From an uncultured Flavobacteriales bacterium (GTDB taxonomy: Bacteria; Bacteroidota; Bacteroidia; UBA10329), in the NCBI GenBank assembly GCA_937900875.1, contig CALCGD010000084.1, positions 1-49,060 on the forward strand: a stretch of DNA of 49,060 bases, given 5' to 3'. Position numbers and translations under genes: made by a program. Positions 33,033 through 41,803 of this stretch are shown piece by piece. The notes below the pieces were generated by a model. The model did not search any database. It saw nothing but the letters and a program-made list of their open reading frames with translations, and was not told the DNA's origin. Each line of letters begins with the position of its first letter. The stretch's first letter is position 1.

Positions 33033-34187
33033 ATGAAATTCCCAGGCTCACTTCATTCTAAATTGCCAAAAGTTGGCACTACAATTTTCTCGGTTATGAG
33101 CGGTTTAGCTCGAGAAACGGGTGCGGTTAATCTTTCACAAGGATTTCCAGATTTCAATATTCCAGAACGGCTTGTCGAGCTCACGCATTCGTACATGAAG
33201 CGAGGTTTCAATCAGTACTCGCCCATGCAAGGTGTAATTGCGCTGCGCGAAAAATTGGCCGAGAAAGTGGAGGAACTTTATACCGCCAAATACAATCCAG
33301 AAACTGAAATTACGGTTACAGCTGGGGCAACCCAAGCAATTTACACTGCCATTTCTGCTTTTGTAAACGAAGGTGATGAGGTCATCATTTTCGAACCGGC
33401 ATACGACTGTTACGTGCCTGCTATAGAGGTACATGGGGGTAAGCCATGTTTTGTTCAGATGAACTTGGCTGGAGACCTCATCGATTGGGAAAAAGTGAAA
33501 CGATTGGTCAATCAGCGTACGCGAATGATTATCATCAACACCCCACACAATCCATCAGGACGAGTGATGAGTGCTGGAGATATGCTGAAGTTGCAGAAGT
33601 TGACCGATGGCACAGACATCATTATCTTAAGCGATGAAGTGTACGAACACATCATTTTTGATGGGATGGAGCACCAAAGTGTGGCGCGCTATCCTAAGTT
33701 GGCAGAGCGCTCAATCATCGTTTCTTCGTTCGGAAAAACATACCACAATACAGGGTGGAAAATGGGACATGTGATGGCCCCAGAAGAGTTAATGAAAGAG
33801 TTCCGAAAAGTGCACCAGTTCAACGTATTTTCGGTTAATACGCCTGCTCAACACGCACTGGCCGAGTTTCTTGATGACCGAGACCATTACCTTGAATTAG
33901 GAGCATTTTATCAGCAAAAGCGAGACACTTTTAATCGCTTGTTGCAAGGTTCGAATTTCAAAATCAGACCGAGTGAAGGAACGTATTTCCAGCTGTTGGA
34001 TTATTCATCAATCTCTGATGAAAAGGATACTGATTACGCCATTCGATTAACCAAGGAAGTGGGCGTGGCTTCCATTCCTGTTTCCGTGTTTTACAATCAA
34101 AAGAATGCCGATAAATTCCTGCGATTCTGCTTCGCAAAAGAGGATGAAACGTTGGAAAAGGCAGCCGAAAAGCTTGTCAAACTATGA
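33033..34187 (+). CDS. Methionine/glutamine-phenylpyruvate type aminotransferase (YbdL/KAT-like)
   Basis: A 384-residue PLP enzyme of aminotransferase class I. Active-site residues visible are Asn173 (PHNPSG), Asp201 and Tyr204 (SDEVYEH), the Schiff-base Lys235 (SSFGKTYHNTGWKMG) and Arg in LRFCFAKED near the C-terminus. The sequence matches the branch containing E. coli methionine aminotransferase YbdL and mammalian glutamine transaminase K/kynurenine aminotransferase. The next gene, overlapping by 4 bases, is an omega-amidase. This pairing suggests use of glutamine as amino donor to regenerate methionine from its keto acid. The ATG at 33033 was preferred to a TTG three codons earlier. Confidence 0.92.
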   Translation: MKFPGSLHSKLPKVGTTIFSVMSGLARETGAVNLSQGFPDFNIPERLVELTHSYMKRGFNQYSPMQGVIALREKLAEKVEELYTAKYNPETEITVTAGATQAIYTAISAFVNEGDEVIIFEPAYDCYVPAIEVHGGKPCFVQMNLAGDLIDWEKVKRLVNQRTRMIIINTPHNPSGRVMSAGDMLKLQKLTDGTDIIILSDEVYEHIIFDGMEHQSVARYPKLAERSIIVSSFGKTYHNTGWKMGHVMAPEELMKEFRKVHQFNVFSVNTPAQHALAEFLDDRDHYLELGAFYQQKRDTFNRLLQGSNFKIRPSEGTYFQLLDYSSISDEKDTDYAIRLTKEVGVASIPVSVFYNQKNADKFLRFCFAKEDETLEKAAEKLVKL

Positions 34188-34966
34188 GTGATTTGCGCGT
34201 AACGGTCTGCCAGGTAGATATTGAATGGCAAGGAAAAGAATCCAATTTGAAGCGTTTTGCCGCTCTCATATCAAACCTTAAAGGGAAAACAGATTTGATA
34301 ATTTTCCCCGAAACGTTCACTACAGGTTTTTGCATGAATGTACCTGAATTGGCGGAGGAAATGTCGGGACGAACTGTTTCTTGGATGAAGGAGCAGGCGT
34401 CTAAGCTGAACGCGTCCATAGCGGGAAGTATCCTTTGTGAGGATGGAGTTACACGGCATAATCGCTTTGTTCTGGTTCGGCCAAGCGGACAAGTGGAACA
34501 TTACGACAAACGGCATTTGTTCTCATTCGGAAATGAAGACAAACATTTTACCGCTGGAAAATCGAGAAATATCATTGATCATACTGATTGGAAATTGATG
34601 CCCCAGGTCTGTTACGATTTGCGTTTTCCTGTTTTCAGCAGAAACAGGAAGAACGAACTCTATGATGTTCTGATTTACGTAGCTAATTGGCCAGAAGCTC
34701 GTGCAACTGCTTGGCAATCGCTTTTAGTGGCCCGAGCGCACGAAAATCAATGCTACGTGATAGGTATTAATCGAATTGGAGTTGATGGAATGGGTATAAA
34801 CTGCAAAGGTGGATCGATGGTTGTCAATCCCAAGGGGGAGGTTTTATCCTCTTCTGGTGAAGGCGAGATTATTGAAACTATTTCGCTTTCCAAATCCGAA
34901 TTGGATGATTTTAGAGCCAAATTCCGACCCTTGGATGATGCTGATGAATTTGAATTGAAACTGTGA
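34184..34966 (+). CDS. Omega-amidase-type carbon-nitrogen hydrolase (YafV/Nit2-like)
   Basis: A 260-residue nitrilase-superfamily enzyme. The catalytic triad is visible as Glu43 (IIFPETFTTGFC), Lys109 (HYDKRHLFSF) and Cys143 (QVCYDLRFPVF). The closest known types are Nit2 and YafV, which hydrolyse alpha-ketoglutaramate and alpha-ketosuccinamate to the keto acids and ammonia. It overlaps the aminotransferase gene by 4 bases (ATGA) and the following membrane protein gene by one base. Transaminase plus omega-amidase makes glutamine-driven transamination effectively irreversible. Confidence 0.92.
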   Translation: MSDLRVTVCQVDIEWQGKESNLKRFAALISNLKGKTDLIIFPETFTTGFCMNVPELAEEMSGRTVSWMKEQASKLNASIAGSILCEDGVTRHNRFVLVRPSGQVEHYDKRHLFSFGNEDKHFTAGKSRNIIDHTDWKLMPQVCYDLRFPVFSRNRKNELYDVLIYVANWPEARATAWQSLLVARAHENQCYVIGINRIGVDGMGINCKGGSMVVNPKGEVLSSSGEGEIIETISLSKSELDDFRAKFRPLDDADEFELKL

Positions 34967-35577
34967 TGGAGAAAAAATTTGCAATGACCGTTTCGGTCAT
35001 CTTCCAACCCATTTTCGTTCCAATTTACTCGTTGGTTATACTCTTTAATGCAGATACTTATATCACTTATGCGGTGCAACCCGAAGTGCAGAAATACATC
35101 TTTCTCATTACGCTGCTCAACACGATTATCTTGCCTATTGGCGTGTTCTACTATTTCTATCGGGCTAAACTGATAGAGAGTTTTCACATGCACACCGCCA
35201 AGGAAAGATCACTTCCTTTTCTGACAACTGTTGTGTTCCATTTAAGCACATATTACCTTTTTACCAAGGCTCCAATGCCAGGCCTTTTCCCAAATCTTGT
35301 TTTAGGAGCGGCTTTTTCGGTGGTAGTGGCTTTTATCATCAATCTCAAATGGAAAGTGAGTATTCACATGCTAGGAATGGGTGGCCTGGTAGGTACAATA
35401 ATTGGCCTTGTGCTTAGATATCAGGTAGAGGCTGTTTCTCTGATAATAGCGCTTGTTATTTTGAGTGGAATTGTTGGTTATTCCCGATTGAAATTGAATG
35501 CCCATACGCCTTTGCAGGTATACGTTGGTTTTGTTCTTGGAACACTGATTCTGACCAGCTCTGTAGTATTCCTCTAA
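34966..35577 (+). CDS. PAP2-like integral membrane protein
   Basis: A 203-residue protein with about six hydrophobic segments. The pattern KERSLPF, then KVSIHMLGMGG and RLKLNAHTPLQVYVG, resembles the three phosphatase motifs of the PAP2 superfamily with the final His present and an altered Asp, so catalytic activity is doubtful. Similar proteins without a known function are common in Bacteroidota. The ATG at 34966 overlaps the omega-amidase stop (TGATG), so the three genes 33033-35577 form one coupled operon. An in-frame GTG one codon earlier is possible. Confidence 0.72.
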   Translation: MEKKFAMTVSVIFQPIFVPIYSLVILFNADTYITYAVQPEVQKYIFLITLLNTIILPIGVFYYFYRAKLIESFHMHTAKERSLPFLTTVVFHLSTYYLFTKAPMPGLFPNLVLGAAFSVVVAFIINLKWKVSIHMLGMGGLVGTIIGLVLRYQVEAVSLIIALVILSGIVGYSRLKLNAHTPLQVYVGFVLGTLILTSSVVFL

Positions 35578-35581
35578 TTAA

Positions 35582-35615
35582 GAAAGCCTCGAACGCTGTC
35601 GCATCCGAGGCTCTC
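35582..35615 (-). terminator. Terminator of the LamG/T9SS gene
   Basis: Minus strand: a 10-bp stem with one G.U pair (GAGAGCCTCG pairing with CGAGGCTTTC) and a 14-base loop, followed by TTTCTTAATT. It lies between the converging stops at 35577 and 35632. It lacks a T-run on the plus strand, so it mainly serves the minus gene. Confidence 0.65.
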
Positions 35616-35631
35616 AAACCCACATCACTAT

Positions 35632-38013
35632 TTAATTCTTTACAATTCGGTTTACCGTTCCGTTTTCGGTTCGGATGAGGTAAACGCCATCAGCCAACAG
35701 ACTCAGGTTGAGGGTTCTTGTTATAGGGAATTGGATTAAGCTTTTCCCAGTAAGGTCTAACACCTCGCCAGCAATTGCTTCAGAGAAGAACAATTCGCTT
35801 TTGGTCGGATTTGGGTAGATGCTAAGCGTAGTCGTTTCCTGCTCATCTACTCCAACCGTAATTGGTGGAGTGCAAAAGGTATTGAAGCTTGAGAAAGGAT
35901 GAACATTGGTCCAATTTGCAACACTATAAGCCACATTATCTACCTGAATACAACCCAAATTCGGGTTATTGAATGAGTTGTAGAAGGTGAAATTGCTGTT
36001 GTTACCATTGGCCACATTGAGGTAAGTCATTGGCACATTGCCATCAACTGCAATTGTTACCAGATCGGGATTTCCAGACACATTCAACGCAACAATTCCG
36101 TTTGAAGAACAGGAAAGATCTGTTAAATCAAGATTACTACTCAGGTCCAAGCCACCAAGATTGTTGCCATCAGCAGCGAGTATTCTTAGCGCTGGATTTG
36201 CGCTGAGGTTAAGACTCGTTAGGTTATTGTTGACTGCACAATTCAGATGTTCAAGATTTGAAAGTGCACTCACATCCAACCCGCTTAGTTGGTTACCATT
36301 CACAAAGAGTTGTTCTAAGGCATCATTTGCTGCATCAAAGGTCAATGTGCCTGTAAAACCGTTGAAGCCACAATTGAAATAAGTGAGCGATACGTTTGCT
36401 GTTATATTAAACGATGAAATGTTGTTTCCGCTAATGTCAAGTTGGGTAGCTGCAGTAAATGCTTCTAGTCCAGTTAGGTCGGTGATTCCCAAACCGCTTA
36501 AACCAAGATATCCTGTGTACGCGGCTGCTTCAGAGCATTGGATTTCACCATCAAAATTCGTGTTGATGTTGATATTGTTGGTCAGCGCAAATTTCAACGC
36601 TGCATCTGGAATGTTCACATCGCATGGACCAACAGGCGTACAAGCATCTGTTTCATTGTAAAGCGCTGCCACTTCTTGAAAGTGTAATCCACGCTGCCAA
36701 ACACGGAAATCATCTATAGAACCAGGAAACCATTCTGGTGTTGAAACAGAAGAACCTCTTCCTAGCTGAGAAATGGTCCTTGCCACGTTGGAGGGAGACC
36801 ACGCAACGCTGGTGGCAATTTCGTATTCTCCATTTAGATACATGGTGTATGTAGACCCAACTTTGGTCACCGCAATATGCACCCATTGGTTAAGCAACAC
36901 CTCCGATGCTTGCAAACTGACCATTTGCTGGCTCAAGGAATTCCACATTACAAAAGCGGGAATGCTGTTGCCTGTCAATGAAGGATACAAAATGATTGCA
37001 TCACTAGTTGAGCCAGCTTGTTTGCTGAGGTCTACAAGACGCGGATATTGTCCTGCTCCCGTGTAATAATACCACAGTGCAATGGTAAAATCTGTATTGG
37101 AAATAAGGTCGCCAGGAAGTTGTATCATACCACTGTTGAAAACCTGAGCGCCATCTGATACGCCATTTCTGTCTGCTCCAGCCGAGGTGCTCACGGTGCC
37201 TGTTGAATAAGCACTTGGAGATTCGTCAGTTACCAGTCCATTACAGAACGGATAATCAATCTTCAGGTCGCTAGTAAGGTCAATAGGAAGGGGGTCTTGC
37301 ATTGCCCAAATGTCCGAAGAACTCAATGCTCTTCGGTAGATTTTCACATCATCAACCCAGCCCTTAAAATATTGGTCTCCGTTGGATGATCGGCCCATTA
37401 CCAGGTTTCCGAATGTAGTACCATTGGCATTCAAGCTCCCGAAACCAGAACCTAACATCTCTGCATCAATCACAGCACCATCCACATAAAAAGCAACCGC
37501 ATCCAAATCGCGATCAATAACCATGGCAATATGGTGCCACTCGTCAGCAGCCGATGGAGCATCGGGATAGTTTACAGGCGTTTGTCCGGCATCGTCTCGA
37601 ATGTATCCGAATACTCTACCTCCATTGTTATAATCGTAGGTCACTGAGTAAACACGGTCTAGTCCACTGTTAAAGCCTCTTTTACCAATAATATATCCTC
37701 CTGTGGAGGTCGAACCATCACCCTTTACCCAAAAGGTGATGGTAAAGCTGTCGTAGCCAAATTGGTAATCTGTATAATTTCCAAAGTCGATCCAGTCGTT
37801 GCCATCGAAATACACGGCTGAGTTGGCGTTTCCGTCTCTATCCGTTGCGGCCGTTACGCCCGTAACAATTCCATTATTGGTTGCTGTTCCAGCGTCAATA
37901 GTGGCATCACCGTTATCGAAAGAAACATGCGCCACAAGGTTTGAGGTGATGTCTTGCGCTACTACAGCAGATAGGAAAACGCCAGCTGCAAGCGTTAGTA
38001 AAGCTTTTTTCAT
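35632..38013 (-). CDS. LamG and leucine-rich repeat surface protein with T9SS sorting domain
   Basis: A 793-residue exported protein. After a signal peptide (MKKALLTLAAGVFLSAVVAQ) come two laminin G/concanavalin-like domains (about 22-235, VAHVSFDNGDATIDAG...DDVKIYRRALS; and about 255-465, LKIDYPFCNG...DDFRVWQRGLH). A leucine-rich region follows (about 475-690; LTGLEAFTAATQLDISGNNI, NLDLTDLSCSSNGI), then a type A T9SS sorting domain (SIYPNPTKSELFF, EVLDLTGKSLI, DGVYLIRTENG). LamG plus LRR modules suggest binding of glycans or other cell surfaces. Its promoter carries LytTR-like repeats matching those of the lipoproteins on the other side of the LytTR regulator pair. The ATG at 38013 begins the signal peptide. 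Confidence 0.9.
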   Translation of the reverse strand: MKKALLTLAAGVFLSAVVAQDITSNLVAHVSFDNGDATIDAGTATNNGIVTGVTAATDRDGNANSAVYFDGNDWIDFGNYTDYQFGYDSFTITFWVKGDGSTSTGGYIIGKRGFNSGLDRVYSVTYDYNNGGRVFGYIRDDAGQTPVNYPDAPSAADEWHHIAMVIDRDLDAVAFYVDGAVIDAEMLGSGFGSLNANGTTFGNLVMGRSSNGDQYFKGWVDDVKIYRRALSSSDIWAMQDPLPIDLTSDLKIDYPFCNGLVTDESPSAYSTGTVSTSAGADRNGVSDGAQVFNSGMIQLPGDLISNTDFTIALWYYYTGAGQYPRLVDLSKQAGSTSDAIILYPSLTGNSIPAFVMWNSLSQQMVSLQASEVLLNQWVHIAVTKVGSTYTMYLNGEYEIATSVAWSPSNVARTISQLGRGSSVSTPEWFPGSIDDFRVWQRGLHFQEVAALYNETDACTPVGPCDVNIPDAALKFALTNNININTNFDGEIQCSEAAAYTGYLGLSGLGITDLTGLEAFTAATQLDISGNNISSFNITANVSLTYFNCGFNGFTGTLTFDAANDALEQLFVNGNQLSGLDVSALSNLEHLNCAVNNNLTSLNLSANPALRILAADGNNLGGLDLSSNLDLTDLSCSSNGIVALNVSGNPDLVTIAVDGNVPMTYLNVANGNNSNFTFYNSFNNPNLGCIQVDNVAYSVANWTNVHPFSSFNTFCTPPITVGVDEQETTTLSIYPNPTKSELFFSEAIAGEVLDLTGKSLIQFPITRTLNLSLLADGVYLIRTENGTVNRIVKN

Positions 38014-38038
38014 GATTAATGAATTTGGGTTTAAGCCC

Positions 38039-38109
38039 CAAAACTCTTCAAGCCTAATGCAGCAAACAAGCACTATTACATAGGTGGTTGTTGCAGATCT
38101 ATGAATGGT
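38039..38109 (-). promoter_or_regulatory. LytTR-type tandem repeats and -7 box of the LamG gene
   Basis: On the minus strand: ACCATTCAT (38109-38101), 12 bases, ACCACCTAT (38088-38080), 33 bases, GAGTTTTG (38046-38039, one change from TAnnTTTG), then 25 bases to the ATG at 38013. The first 9-mer is identical to that before the first lipoprotein gene and the 33-base gap is the same. The 9-mer fits the LytTR-binding pattern [TA][AC][CA]GTTN[AG][TG] at eight of nine positions. Confidence 0.6.
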
Positions 38110-38119
38110 ATCAACTAAA

Positions 38120-38821
38120 CTAAAAAAGACCTCTAACTAGTTCTTTCTTGTTTCGAGAAACAGGAATAATAGCTCCGGTACCCATCCTCAAGCTACTGTT
38201 TGCTTGACGGATGTATTCTGCCACTTTATGCACATTTACAACGTAGCTTCGGTGTACGCGTAAAAACAATTCTGGGTCGAGCAATTCTTCCATTTCAATG
38301 AGTTTACGACTTACAAAATGACGCTCTGTTTTGGTATGCACCTCTGTGTAAGAACCATCTGCCTTGAGGTAAATAATGGTGTCAGCTTTTAGTACCAATT
38401 GCCCATTTGTAGTGGGAATGGCGATGCTCTGTTGACCTAGTTTTGCTTGTTTTTTTACCCTCTCTCGCAGGCGATCAGTAGCTCTTCGAAGTTTGACGAT
38501 GTCAATTGGTTTTAGTAGATAATCAACTGCCTCTAAGCCAAAAGCATCTACCGCATAGTTGGCGTAAGCGGTTGTGAAAACAATAAGTGGGGCGGTGGTA
38601 TCTCCTAAAAGGTGCAGTATTTCAGTGCCACTATGTCCCGGCATTTCAATGTCCAAGAAAATGGCTTGCGGTTGATGCTCTCGAATGGCATTTACTCCTG
38701 ATTCAAGATCACTTTCCATGAATATGATTTCTACCTTTTCGCAATGGCGCTCCAAAAAAGCTTTCAGCGTTTCGCGCGCCAAAAATTCATCTTCAATAAT
38801 GCCAACTTTCAGTGGTTTCAT
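38120..38821 (-). CDS. LytTR-family response regulator
   Basis: A 233-residue regulator with a receiver domain (phospho-acceptor Asp57 in AIFLDIEMPG, acidic Glu10/Asp11, Thr83/Thr84, Lys105 in DYLLKPID) and a C-terminal LytTR DNA-binding domain (about 135-233; DTIIYLKADGSYTEVHT, ELFLRVHRSYVVN, IIPVSRNKKEL). LytTR proteins bind pairs of 9-bp direct repeats about 12 bp apart. Such pairs occur before the LamG gene on its 3' side and before three lipoprotein genes beyond its partner kinase. It overlaps the kinase gene by 4 bases. Confidence 0.95.
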   Translation of the reverse strand: MKPLKVGIIEDEFLARETLKAFLERHCEKVEIIFMESDLESGVNAIREHQPQAIFLDIEMPGHSGTEILHLLGDTTAPLIVFTTAYANYAVDAFGLEAVDYLLKPIDIVKLRRATDRLRERVKKQAKLGQQSIAIPTTNGQLVLKADTIIYLKADGSYTEVHTKTERHFVSRKLIEMEELLDPELFLRVHRSYVVNVHKVAEYIRQANSSLRMGTGAIIPVSRNKKELVRGLF

Positions 38822-41661
38822 TCTGCCAATTGAGTGGTTGTTTTCAGCGGAATGCGAAGAATGACCAACGTTCCAGTGGGGCTACCGTTCGCATCTGTCT
38901 TGTCAATAATCTCCACCCCGATTTTCTGTTCATTCTCCACATTTAGAAGGTCGAGGCGCGATGAGTTGGCCTCATTCGCAAAGGATTGGTGCTTTTTAGT
39001 CCGGAGTTGCCCTGCCATTCCCCGTCCAATTCCATTATCCTCAATACGCACCTCTAGCATGGTTTCGTTTTCTACCATCGCCAAAGAAACCGACAATTCC
39101 TTTTTGCCTTTTCGATGGAGCAATCCGTGTTTTACCGCATTCTCAACATACGGCTGAACGAGCAAAGAAGGTACCTGAACCTTCGTTGAATCAATGTCTG
39201 CATTCACATGTAGTTGATAAGAAAACTCATCACCAAAACGAACACTTTCCAGTTCGAGATAGAGGCCAATCAGCTCCAATTCTTTATCTAACGTAATCGA
39301 ATTCTTATCGCTCACATCCAAAATGGAACGCATGAGGTCGGAGAATCGACTGAGCACTTCGTTCGCTTTTTCTGTTTTTCCTATCGTGAATAACCCTTGT
39401 ATGGAATTGAGCACATTGAACATGAAATGCGGATTCATTTGAGCTCGCAGTGCGGTCATTTGCGATGCGCGTAAGTCTTCAATCAGTTTGCTTCGCTCCA
39501 ACAATCCTCGATTTTGCTGCTTGATATACCGAATGCGGAAAAGGAAAATGACACTAACGATACCAACCAGCAACAGCCCTATAAAAATGAAGAACGGCCA
39601 AGTTCCGTACCACGGTTTTCGGATGATGAATTTGAGCATGAATGGTTGCTCGCTTATGTTACCGTTGGCGTCTATTGCTAGAATTTTCAACTCGTAATCT
39701 CCTGGTGGAAGTGCCCGAAATCGGATGATGCTTCCCGTCTGATTTAGCTCAAAATCATCCATCAACTCACTCAATTGATAAAAGAATTGAATGCGACCGC
39801 GACTACGGGTAGAAATGCCTCGCATCAATAGTTCGAGGTCGTTCTCGTTGAACTTAAGGTGAAGCGGCTTATCGGCAGATTGCTTAACTCCGTTAATCTT
39901 TAGCCTGCGTAGCTGCACCTTGGGTGGAAGTACAATTCGTTGCCCATCAAGCGGAAGTGCATAAAGCCCATTGAAGGTCGCTATCCATGCTTTTCCATCC
40001 GCATAAACCACGTCCCGAAGGTCGGTTGATGGAAGGCCTTCGCTAGCCGAAAAACGCTGCCAAGTTTTTGTTTCTGATGAGAATGTGAGCAGTCCGTTGG
40101 AGAGCAGCATGAATAAACTATTTGCGGTTGCACGTATGGCTTTCACCGTCATTCCCTGCCTCAATTCGGGCGGAACCAACAACCAATTTTGGAAAGTTGT
40201 TCCCTCAAAAACGGCAACGCTGTCTTTTCTATTGGAAAGAAAAACCAAACCATTGGGCGATGCCGTTCCCAAGTTAGAAGAAAGGTTCAGTTCAACCGGA
40301 TTACCGTCTATTTGTACGCCCGAACTACTTAGGCTCCATGTCCGATAAGCATTATCCGCAAATGTTTGATGAAACGCTTTCTTGTCAGGCTCCTTTTCCT
40401 TATCAATCTCACCAAATGAGCTTCCGTTGTAGGCCACAGAAATAAGTTCTCGTGCATCAACCAACGTAATTTTATTGCTGCTGATGGCGATGCTTTTGAA
40501 GTTTCCTTTCTGTTTTGCAAGCAAATTCAATTTCTCATCCAGCAGATACAAGTCTCCAAAAGCCACGAGTATGCGATTGTTGACTATGTCTATTTCCAAC
40601 GCCTCACTTTCTCTGGCGTTATCAGCGTTAAAGCTTGCTACAAACCCATTTACAGGATGAATAAGCGATATGGTTCCGCTATTATCGGAAACCACCATAT
40701 TGCCATTTGGCAATTTTCGCACACGATTAAAACGTTCGGTTGATAAACCATTTGGTTGTTTCCCAAACCGTTTTAATTGCAGATTTGGAACCACCCGAAT
40801 TCCATCCGTTAAGGTCGAAAACCATGTGGCGCCATCTTTGGCTTCTTCCACATCAGAAATTGCTTCTTGCGGGAAAAACCATTCATTCCTTTCTACCAAA
40901 TAGGCTCCTTCGTACGTCAGAATCCAGGTTCCAGCAGAAGTGGTTCGAACGCTATTTATTCGTGGAAACGAACCTTCTGTTCGTTGTAGGTTTTCTACAA
41001 CGGCTTCTTGCATGTTTCCATTGAGGCGAACAACACGGCCTGTTATGTGGAAAAAGCAATAATCGCCCGATTTGGTTGAGCAAATATTGTAGGAAGGTTG
41101 ATCGCCTGTATGAATTAAATCGCCAGTTTCCGTCCGCTGTATCCCTCTAGAAGATTGTACGTATCTGGAACCGCAAGCTCCGTAAATGTTCTCGCTTTCT
41201 AAACAGCGGTGAATCACTGAAACGGAACGCTCATTAGTCTTGTATAGAATCAGCTCCTTGCGTGTGAGAAACAGTAACGAATCTCCTTCTTGCTGAATAT
41301 CAATAGGTAAATCGGTAAACAAAGGGGTGATGATGGTATCAATCCACATCCGTTCAAAGTCAGAACAAAACAGTTGCCCTGCAAAGTTCATGGACCAAAC
41401 AATGCCCGTCACATCTTCAACAATCATACTCCTGTCCGAGGCCACTGAGCCGACTGCGCTCAACGTGTTGAGCCATAAGCCATCGTAATGTACTAGCCCT
41501 TCCGATGTTCCAATCCACATCACACCAAGGCTATCCTCCATTAAATCGTAGACTTTGAGCGATGGTAACCCCTGTTCATGGTTAAGAACCCAATAGGAAG
41601 GATGCTGCGCCCAACCTATTAGGGGTAAAATCAGAAAAACGGAAAGGATGAGTCGTTTCAC
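38818..41661 (-). CDS. LytS-type sensor histidine kinase with periplasmic beta-propeller
   Basis: A 947-residue sensor. A signal peptide (MKRLILSVFLILPLIGWAQ) leads to a large periplasmic region of about 600 residues with two-component-propeller repeats (GLPSLKVYDLMEDSLGVMWI, GLPSTDLRDVVYADGKAWIA) and a Y_Y_Y-like domain (about 600-680). One membrane helix follows (WPFFIFIGLLLVGIVSVIFL), then a LytS-type His_kinase core with His745 in RAQMNPHFMFNVLNSIQG and an ATPase (QPYVENAVKHGL, IEDNGIGRGM). The start codon is GTG (41661). Such propeller sensors often detect extracellular polymers or surface cues. It is coupled to the LytTR regulator gene and diverges from the lipoprotein cluster across 142 bases. 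Confidence 0.94.
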   Translation of the reverse strand: MKRLILSVFLILPLIGWAQHPSYWVLNHEQGLPSLKVYDLMEDSLGVMWIGTSEGLVHYDGLWLNTLSAVGSVASDRSMIVEDVTGIVWSMNFAGQLFCSDFERMWIDTIITPLFTDLPIDIQQEGDSLLFLTRKELILYKTNERSVSVIHRCLESENIYGACGSRYVQSSRGIQRTETGDLIHTGDQPSYNICSTKSGDYCFFHITGRVVRLNGNMQEAVVENLQRTEGSFPRINSVRTTSAGTWILTYEGAYLVERNEWFFPQEAISDVEEAKDGATWFSTLTDGIRVVPNLQLKRFGKQPNGLSTERFNRVRKLPNGNMVVSDNSGTISLIHPVNGFVASFNADNARESEALEIDIVNNRILVAFGDLYLLDEKLNLLAKQKGNFKSIAISSNKITLVDARELISVAYNGSSFGEIDKEKEPDKKAFHQTFADNAYRTWSLSSSGVQIDGNPVELNLSSNLGTASPNGLVFLSNRKDSVAVFEGTTFQNWLLVPPELRQGMTVKAIRATANSLFMLLSNGLLTFSSETKTWQRFSASEGLPSTDLRDVVYADGKAWIATFNGLYALPLDGQRIVLPPKVQLRRLKINGVKQSADKPLHLKFNENDLELLMRGISTRSRGRIQFFYQLSELMDDFELNQTGSIIRFRALPPGDYELKILAIDANGNISEQPFMLKFIIRKPWYGTWPFFIFIGLLLVGIVSVIFLFRIRYIKQQNRGLLERSKLIEDLRASQMTALRAQMNPHFMFNVLNSIQGLFTIGKTEKANEVLSRFSDLMRSILDVSDKNSITLDKELELIGLYLELESVRFGDEFSYQLHVNADIDSTKVQVPSLLVQPYVENAVKHGLLHRKGKKELSVSLAMVENETMLEVRIEDNGIGRGMAGQLRTKKHQSFANEANSSRLDLLNVENEQKIGVEIIDKTDANGSPTGTLVILRIPLKTTTQLAE

Positions 41662-41707
41662 GGGCTCAAAGAACGGAATTCCGCCTATGCTGTGAGGTGC
41701 TTGTTAG

Positions 41708-41778
41708 ACCATTCATGAAGCCACATCAACCACTCGTGGGTTAAACGGAGATTTAGGCATGGGCTCAAGGTATTTTTG
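41708..41778 (+). promoter_or_regulatory. LytTR-type tandem repeats and -7 box of lipoprotein gene A
   Basis: ACCATTCAT (41708-41716), 12 bases, ACCACTCGT (41729-41737), 33 bases, TATTTTTG (41771-41778), then 25 bases to the ATG at 41804. The 38 bases at 41709-41746 match 44614-44651 before lipoprotein gene C at 35 positions. No TTTG is seen at -33, as expected for an activator-dependent promoter. The site lies in the 142-base gap shared with the divergent kinase gene, so it could also affect that operon. Confidence 0.65.
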
Positions 41779-41803
41779 GCGTCATCATAGACATATAAAT
41801 AAC

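Noticed and set aside
34966-35577. Active PAP2 phosphatase.
   Set aside because: The final motif lacks the usual Asp after the His and the first motif is weak, so only a PAP2-like membrane protein is claimed.
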